From NCBI GenBank assembly GCA_031288985.1, contig JAITQH010000028.1:1-17206 (forward strand): a stretch of 17,206 nucleotides of DNA, read 5' to 3'. Under the pieces are notes generated by a model, which ran no database searches, had not been told where the DNA came from, and saw only the letters and a program-made list of their open reading frames with translations. The position numbers were made by a program, and so were the translations under genes. This document shows positions 12,811 through 17,206 of this stretch, piece after piece (position 1 is the stretch's first letter; each line of letters opens with the position of its first letter). The stretch comes from Candidatus Methanoplasma sp. Lineage in GTDB: Archaea > Thermoplasmatota > Thermoplasmata > Methanomassiliicoccales > Methanomethylophilaceae.

Positions 12811-13680
12811 ATGTTCGGGGGCACATCCACCGCTATAATCACGCCGTTCACCAAGGAGAACGAGGTGGACGAGGAGGCGCTCAGAAGGCTGGTCGATTTT
12901 CAGGAGGAGAACGGGGTGGACGCGATAGTCCCCTGCGGATCCACCGGCGAGTCCGCAATGATGAGCCATGAAGAGCACGTGAGGGTCATCGAGATAACCG
13001 TGGACAGGGCGCGCAAAGCAAAGGTCTTGGCGGGGGCCGGCAGCAACTCCACTTCCGAGGCCGTCATGCTCAGCAAGCGCGCGGAGGATCTGGGAGCGGA
13101 CGGGATCCTTTCCATATCCCCGTATTACGTCAAGCCCACTCAGGAAGGCATATATCTTCACTACAAGGCCATAGCCGAGTCGGTGGACATTCCTATAGTT
13201 GTATACAATATACCCGGAAGGACGGGATCCAACATCACTGCCGACACGATGCTCAGGATGGCGGAGATACCGGGAATAGACGCGGTCAAGGAGGCCAGCG
13301 GCGACGTCCGGCAGATCGAACAGATAATAAAGGGGCGGCCGAAGGGTTTCGAGGTGATCAGCGGCGACGACGCCCTCACCCTGCAGCTCATGCGCCTGGG
13401 CGCCGACGGCGTGATATCTGTGGCGTCCAACTGCCTCCCCAAGCGCATGTCCGACATGGTCAGGGCCGCGTCGGAAGGCAGGTTCGACGACGCGGAGAGG
13501 GTGCGGTCCGAACTGTCCCCTCTTTTTGAAAGCATATTCACGGAGACCAACCCCATACCTATGAAGTACATCATGGGCAGGATGGGCTACGGGAACGGAA
13601 GGCCGCGGCTCCCGCTCACACCGCTCAGCGATGAGGGGAAGAGGAGATTGGATCCCGTCCTTGCCGATATGGGGCTGTGA
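12811..13680 (+). CDS. dapA: 4-hydroxy-tetrahydrodipicolinate synthase DapA
   Basis: This enzyme condenses pyruvate with aspartate semialdehyde, the first committed step of DAP/lysine synthesis. It is a 289-residue TIM barrel with the expected motifs. GSTGE is at 43-47 (Ser 44-Thr 45). Tyr 132 is in YNIPGRTG. Lys 160 is the Schiff-base lysine in VKEASGD. The C terminus with NPIPMKYIMGRMG is typical. ATG 12811 follows the upstream stop with no gap and has GGAGAG at 12799-12804 as ribosome binding site. Members of the family include aldolases with other substrates (KDG aldolase, N-acetylneuraminate lyase), but the neighbouring dapB, lysC, lysA and dapF make the DapA role secure. Confidence 0.95.
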   Translation: MFGGTSTAIITPFTKENEVDEEALRRLVDFQEENGVDAIVPCGSTGESAMMSHEEHVRVIEITVDRARKAKVLAGAGSNSTSEAVMLSKRAEDLGADGILSISPYYVKPTQEGIYLHYKAIAESVDIPIVVYNIPGRTGSNITADTMLRMAEIPGIDAVKEASGDVRQIEQIIKGRPKGFEVISGDDALTLQLMRLGADGVISVASNCLPKRMSDMVRAASEGRFDDAERVRSELSPLFESIFTETNPIPMKYIMGRMGYGNGRPRLPLTPLSDEGKRRLDPVLADMGL

Positions 13681-13689
13681 GGCGCCGAC

Positions 13690-14469
13690 ATGATAAAGGT
13701 CACAGTAGGCGGGGCCACAGGCAGGCTTGGCAAGGCGGTGTGCGGCATAATCGCATCGTCGGACGACATGGAGCTCGTGGGCGCGGTCGTTTCCGACGGC
13801 GGCGGCAACGTGGGAAGAGAGATAGTTCCCGGGCTGAAAGCCGTCGGGCCCGATTCCGCCGAGGAGTTCATAAGAAAATGCGACGTGTACGTGGATCTCA
13901 CATCCCCCGACGCGGCCGCAAAACTGATAGCGGACGTCCCGTCGTGGGGCGCCAACCTGATCCTGGGGACCACAGCCGTCCCCGCCGACGTGCTGGCCGC
14001 CTTGGCGGCCAACGTGTCGAAGTTCGGCACGTCCGCGGTGTCGTCGGCGAACTTTGCGATCGGCGTGAACGTGTTCTGGAAGACGTGCGCCGACATGGCC
14101 GCCGCCCTTCCGGGATATGATATTGAGATAATCGAGATCCACCACGGCGCAAAGAAGGACGCGCCGTCGGGAACGGCCGCCGAGACGCTCAGGCGCCTGC
14201 AGGAGGCGTCGGGGATCGCAGACGCCGTATATGGACGCCAAGGGGTCTCCGGCCCCAGGGGCAGAGAGATAGGCGTGCATGCGGTGCGTGCGGGCGACGT
14301 CATAGGGGATCACACCGTGATATTCGCCAAGAACATGGAACGTTTGGAATTGACGCACAGGGCGGTGTCCCGGGAAGCGTTTGCAGAGGGCTGCGCCGCA
14401 TCGATAAGATGGGTCTGCGGCAGAAAGGACGGAAAGGTCCACAGTATGGAGGAGGTGCTGGGTCTTTGA
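13690..14469 (+). CDS. dapB: 4-hydroxy-tetrahydrodipicolinate reductase DapB
   Basis: This enzyme reduces the DapA product to tetrahydrodipicolinate with NAD(P)H. It is a 259-residue protein with the N-terminal dinucleotide-binding GGATGRLG (7-14), a GTTA motif (93-96), and the substrate-binding and catalytic EIHHGAKKDAPSGTA (150-164) with His 151-152 and Lys 155-156. The length is slightly short but within the family range. ATG 13690 is nine bases after the dapA stop, with GAGGCG as a modest Shine-Dalgarno sequence. The 3' end contains a strong GGAGGAGGTG (14448-14457) that serves the next gene. Confidence 0.95.
   Translation: MIKVTVGGATGRLGKAVCGIIASSDDMELVGAVVSDGGGNVGREIVPGLKAVGPDSAEEFIRKCDVYVDLTSPDAAAKLIADVPSWGANLILGTTAVPADVLAALAANVSKFGTSAVSSANFAIGVNVFWKTCADMAAALPGYDIEIIEIHHGAKKDAPSGTAAETLRRLQEASGIADAVYGRQGVSGPRGREIGVHAVRAGDVIGDHTVIFAKNMERLELTHRAVSREAFAEGCAASIRWVCGRKDGKVHSMEEVLGL
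14448..14457 (+). promoter_or_regulatory. Strong Shine-Dalgarno that sets the lysC start at TTG
   Basis: GGAGGAGGTG lies inside the end of dapB, eight bases before TTG 14466 and 20 before ATG 14478. The spacing fits initiation at the TTG, which overlaps the dapB stop as TTGA. The earlier in-frame ATG at 14409 has no such site and adds a basic segment unlike other aspartokinases. Confidence 0.7.
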
Positions 14470-15824
14470 TCACGGTCATGAAATTCGGAGGGACGAGCGT
14501 AGGCTCTCCCGACGCTCTCAGGAGAGCGGTGAATATAATTATAAACGAAAAGAACGACAAAGCGGTCGTGGTGTCCGCCATGTCCGGGGTCACCAACTTC
14601 CTCGTCGGCGCCGTGGACGACCCGCCGTCGAACAGGGACGAGATCGTCAGGCAGTTCGAGAAGAAGCATCTGGACGCGGCGGCGCAGGTCCTGGAGGGCG
14701 AGTACATGGACGGGTTCATGAAGGAGTTCGAGGTCCGCATGAGCAAGTTCAGGGAGCTTATCGACAGCGCCGAGGCCAGGAAGGATCCGTATTACCGCGA
14801 CAACGTCACTTCGCAGGGAGAGAGGTTCTCGTCGCTTCTCCTGGCTCATATGCTCAGGGCCGCCGGCGTGAGGGCCGCCGCCCTCACGTCCGAGGACTGC
14901 GGGATAACCGCCGAGGGAAAGCCCCTCTCGGGCAGCGCGGACCTCCAGAGGACGGAGGCCCAGATGGCCATCAACGTCAAGCCTTACATCCGCGACGGCG
15001 GCGTGCCCGTGATAACGGGGTTCTACGGCGTGAAGGACGGATATCCTCTGACATTCGGACGGGGAGGCTCGGATTATTCGGCGGCGGTCGTCGCCAATGC
15101 GCTGAACGCGGACGTTCTGGAGATATGGACGGACGTGGACGGGTTCATGTCCGCAGACCCCAGGATAGTTCCCGACGCCCTGCTAATTGACGAGATGAGC
15201 TTCGGGGAGGCCGCCGAGCTGGCATATTTCGGCGCAAAGGTGCTCCATCCCCGGACGATCGAGCCTGTGAGGATGAAGCACATTCCGCTGAAGGTGAAGA
15301 ATTCCTTCAGACCGGATGTTCCCGGCACGGTCATACACCACCTCAGAAAACCGACCAAGGGATTGCTGAAGAGCGTCGCGATGAAGACCGACCTTTCGAT
15401 AATCTCCATCGAGTCGGCGGAGATAGCGTTCTATCCCGACATCGTCGGCAGGATCATAGGGAAGATCGCCGAGAACGAGGTCGTGATCTATTCCATATCG
15501 ACCTCCCTTTCCACCGTGGCCTTCCTGGTGCACAGCAATGACATCAAGGCCGTGCTGAACAACCTCAACACCCTTAGCACGGGGGACATCGAAAGGATCG
15601 AAGTGAAGAACAATGTTGCGCTGATATGCGCCGTCGGAGACGACCTGCTGGCAAGATGCGGAGTGTCCGGGGACATATTCATGGCCGTCAAGGAAGCAAG
15701 GGCGAACGTGGAGATGATATCCGAGGGGGCGTCGGACGTTTCCCTTAACTTCGTGGTGCCCATGAGCAAGGTCACAGACGTCATAACTATGCTGCACCGG
15801 AAGTATGTGAGGGGAGACCAATGA
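14466..15824 (+). CDS. lysC: Aspartate kinase with ACT domains
   Basis: This enzyme phosphorylates aspartate, the first step for lysine, methionine and threonine. From TTG 14466 it has 452 residues and begins ITVMKFGGTSVGS, the canonical start, with KFGGTSV at 6-12. The catalytic domain contains FGRGGSDYSA (197-206), WTDVDGFMSADPR and the KVLHPRTIEP segment. From about residue 300 two ACT domains follow, the usual site of allosteric amino-acid feedback. ATG 14478 is the other possible start but lies too far from the Shine-Dalgarno sequence. The location between dapB and lysA suggests a lysine-dedicated, lysine-sensitive isozyme, but the effector cannot be read from the sequence. The stop overlaps the lysA start (ATGA). 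Confidence 0.93.
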   Translation: MITVMKFGGTSVGSPDALRRAVNIIINEKNDKAVVVSAMSGVTNFLVGAVDDPPSNRDEIVRQFEKKHLDAAAQVLEGEYMDGFMKEFEVRMSKFRELIDSAEARKDPYYRDNVTSQGERFSSLLLAHMLRAAGVRAAALTSEDCGITAEGKPLSGSADLQRTEAQMAINVKPYIRDGGVPVITGFYGVKDGYPLTFGRGGSDYSAAVVANALNADVLEIWTDVDGFMSADPRIVPDALLIDEMSFGEAAELAYFGAKVLHPRTIEPVRMKHIPLKVKNSFRPDVPGTVIHHLRKPTKGLLKSVAMKTDLSIISIESAEIAFYPDIVGRIIGKIAENEVVIYSISTSLSTVAFLVHSNDIKAVLNNLNTLSTGDIERIEVKNNVALICAVGDDLLARCGVSGDIFMAVKEARANVEMISEGASDVSLNFVVPMSKVTDVITMLHRKYVRGDQ

Positions 15825-17077
15825 GGGATTTTGAATCGAAGGACGGCGTCATGATGTTCGGCGGGATGCCCGTGACGGAGATAGCGGACAGGTTCGGCAC
15901 CCCTGTGTACGCCACGGACGAACGGCGCCTGAGGGAGAACTACCGCAACATCCGCGACGCGTTCGCAAGGCACATCGACACGCGGATACATTACGCCTGC
16001 AAGGCCAACACGAACATTGCGCTGCTTGCAATATTGGCGCAGGAAGGTTCCGGCATAGACGCCGTCTCCGTCGGAGAGGTCATGACCTGTCTCAAAGCGG
16101 GATTCCGGCCGGAGGACATAATGTACACAGGGGTCAACGTCAGCGACGCCGAACTGAAAGCGGTGACCGACCTGGGAGTGATGATCAACGTGGACTCCTT
16201 CTCGGAGTTGGAAAGGCTGGCCGCCATCAACCGGGATCTTCCCATATCGTTCCGCGTCACGCCCGGCGTGGGATCGGGGCACAGCGCAAAGGTCACGACG
16301 GGGCACGAGGGGTCGAAGTTCGGGATACCCAAGGAGAGGATCGTCGAAGCCTACCTCCGGGCAAGGGATCTGGGTTTCGACATAAAGGGGATCCACGCGC
16401 ACATAGGGTCCGGCGGACAGCGCACGGAACCGTTCACCGATTCGCTGGAGATCCTGATCGATATCACGAACAGGCTCGCCGAGAAGGGGATCGATCTGGA
16501 ATTCATAGACATCGGCGGGGGCATAGGCGTCCCGTACCGTCCGAACGAAGAGGAGATGGACGTCGACGGTCTTGGCGCCTGCCTCGCGGATATGGTCAAA
16601 GAGGAAACGGGCGTAAAGACCCTGATCCTGGAACCGGGAAGATACATCGTCTGCGACACGACCGTGCTTCTGACCCGATGCGTGGACATGAAAGACGCGG
16701 GCGCAAAGAAGTACGTCGGAGTCGACGCGGGCTTCAACACGCTCATACGCCCTGCGATGTACGATTCCTATCACCACGCTGCGGTGGGCAACAGGTTCGG
16801 CAAGGCGTGCACGTCCAAATACGACATCGTCGGTCCGATATGCGAGTCCGGCGACTGCCTTGCCCATGACCGGGCGCTCCCCGACCCCCGCGAGGGGGAC
16901 GTTATAGTAATATACAACGCGGGCGCATATGGATTTTCGATGTCCGGAAACTATAACTCGAGGCCGCTGTGCCGCGAGGTCCTGGTCAGCGACGGGGAGG
17001 CCGAACTCATACGCGAGGCCGAGAGCGTCGAAGAGCAGTGGAGGCATCAAAGGATACCGGAGAGGCTTCTCAGATGA
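15821..17077 (+). CDS. lysA: Diaminopimelate decarboxylase LysA
   Basis: This PLP enzyme converts meso-diaminopimelate to lysine, the last step. It is a 418-residue protein of fold-type III (alanine racemase-like) with Lys 61 in YACKAN as the PLP lysine, the HIGSGG loop (194-199) that holds the PLP phosphate, EPGRYIV (271-277), CESGD with Cys 341 from the partner subunit, and GAYGFSMSGNYNSRP (368-382). The length is normal. ATG 15821 overlaps the lysC stop by ATGA and follows GGGGAGA (15811-15817). The stop overlaps the dapF start in the same way, so the three genes are translationally coupled. Confidence 0.96.
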   Translation: MRDFESKDGVMMFGGMPVTEIADRFGTPVYATDERRLRENYRNIRDAFARHIDTRIHYACKANTNIALLAILAQEGSGIDAVSVGEVMTCLKAGFRPEDIMYTGVNVSDAELKAVTDLGVMINVDSFSELERLAAINRDLPISFRVTPGVGSGHSAKVTTGHEGSKFGIPKERIVEAYLRARDLGFDIKGIHAHIGSGGQRTEPFTDSLEILIDITNRLAEKGIDLEFIDIGGGIGVPYRPNEEEMDVDGLGACLADMVKEETGVKTLILEPGRYIVCDTTVLLTRCVDMKDAGAKKYVGVDAGFNTLIRPAMYDSYHHAAVGNRFGKACTSKYDIVGPICESGDCLAHDRALPDPREGDVIVIYNAGAYGFSMSGNYNSRPLCREVLVSDGEAELIREAESVEEQWRHQRIPERLLR

Positions 17078-17206
17078 AGTTTTGGAAATATCACGGCATT
17101 GGCAACGACTTCGTGCTGTTGGACGGCGCGTCCGGCGGGTTGGAGGTCGATGCAGACCTGTGCCGCAGACTTTGCGACCGCCATCGCGGGATCGGCGCGG
17201 ACGGCG
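17074..17206 (+). CDS. dapF: Diaminopimelate epimerase DapF, 3' end cut by window
   Basis: Only the first 44 codons are present. They contain the family N terminus KYHGIGNDFVLLDG and the CDRHRGIGADG motif, the latter running into the window edge. The enzyme interconverts LL- and meso-DAP with two catalytic cysteines that are farther along and not visible here. ATG 17074 overlaps the lysA stop (ATGA) and has GGAGAGG upstream. The presence of DapF means that LL-DAP is made first, by DapL or an acylated route encoded elsewhere. Confidence 0.93.
   Translation, partial: MKFWKYHGIGNDFVLLDGASGGLEVDADLCRRLCDRHRGIGADG

Noticed and set aside
12784..14442. Minus-strand open frame opposite dapA and dapB
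   Set aside because: DapA and DapB on the plus strand carry all catalytic motifs; the antisense frame is a by-product of high GC at third positions.
15488..17050. Minus-strand open frame opposite lysC and lysA
   Set aside because: Same reason: it is antisense to complete LysA motifs, with no recognisable content.

Overview
The window looks like a chromosomal segment of a euryarchaeon, most probably a methanogen-related Thermoplasmatota of the Methanomassiliicoccales type. This is inferred from several things. The gene set is archaeal (ThyX, TraB-family protein, archaeal-type A24 prepilin peptidase, ThiL, AmrS-type radical SAM enzyme, Lrp/AsnC regulator, DAP-type lysine genes). There are TATA boxes about 26 bases before start codons. 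DNA is GC-rich with mainly C/G third positions. All 17 genes whose stop is visible end in TGA (12) or TAA (5), with no TAG, as expected where UAG is rare or decoded as pyrrolysine. The exact taxon cannot be fixed without a database search.

Layout. (1) 1-3384: four tightly packed plus-strand genes. They encode an unrecognised protein cut by the window edge, a four-helix membrane protein, a coiled-coil protein, and an SPFH/Band-7-like protein with two C-terminal zinc ribbons. A strong hairpin terminator (3392-3430) closes the unit. The set resembles a membrane-stress or membrane-scaffold module and is the least explained part of the window. (2) 3490-4859: a TraB-family protein overlapping thyX by ATGA. 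(3) 4927-5865: an EamA/DMT transporter, convergent with (4) 5942-7720, a minus-strand protein made almost entirely of 13 tandem 42-residue TPRs. (5) 7891-9829: thiL followed by an AmrS-like radical SAM enzyme. (6) 9819-10673: a minus-strand A24 prepilin peptidase whose 3' end overlaps the radical SAM gene. It diverges from (7) an MscS-type channel with a secreted N-terminal domain (10730-12274). (8) 12388 to the window end: an Lrp/AsnC regulator followed by dapA-dapB-lysC-lysA-dapF, almost without gaps, the last gene being cut by the window edge.

How the genes work together. The last block covers aspartate activation (LysC), entry into the DAP branch (DapA, DapB), DAP epimerisation (DapF) and decarboxylation to lysine (LysA). 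Aspartate-semialdehyde dehydrogenase and the tetrahydrodipicolinate-to-LL-DAP step are not in the window. The first gene of the block is a regulator, and a perfect 12-base inverted repeat brackets its promoter, so local autoregulation of the lysine operon is plausible. Promoters of at least three transcription units place the TATA box about 26 bases before the start codon, suggesting leaderless transcripts. Genes inside operons instead carry Shine-Dalgarno-like sequences.
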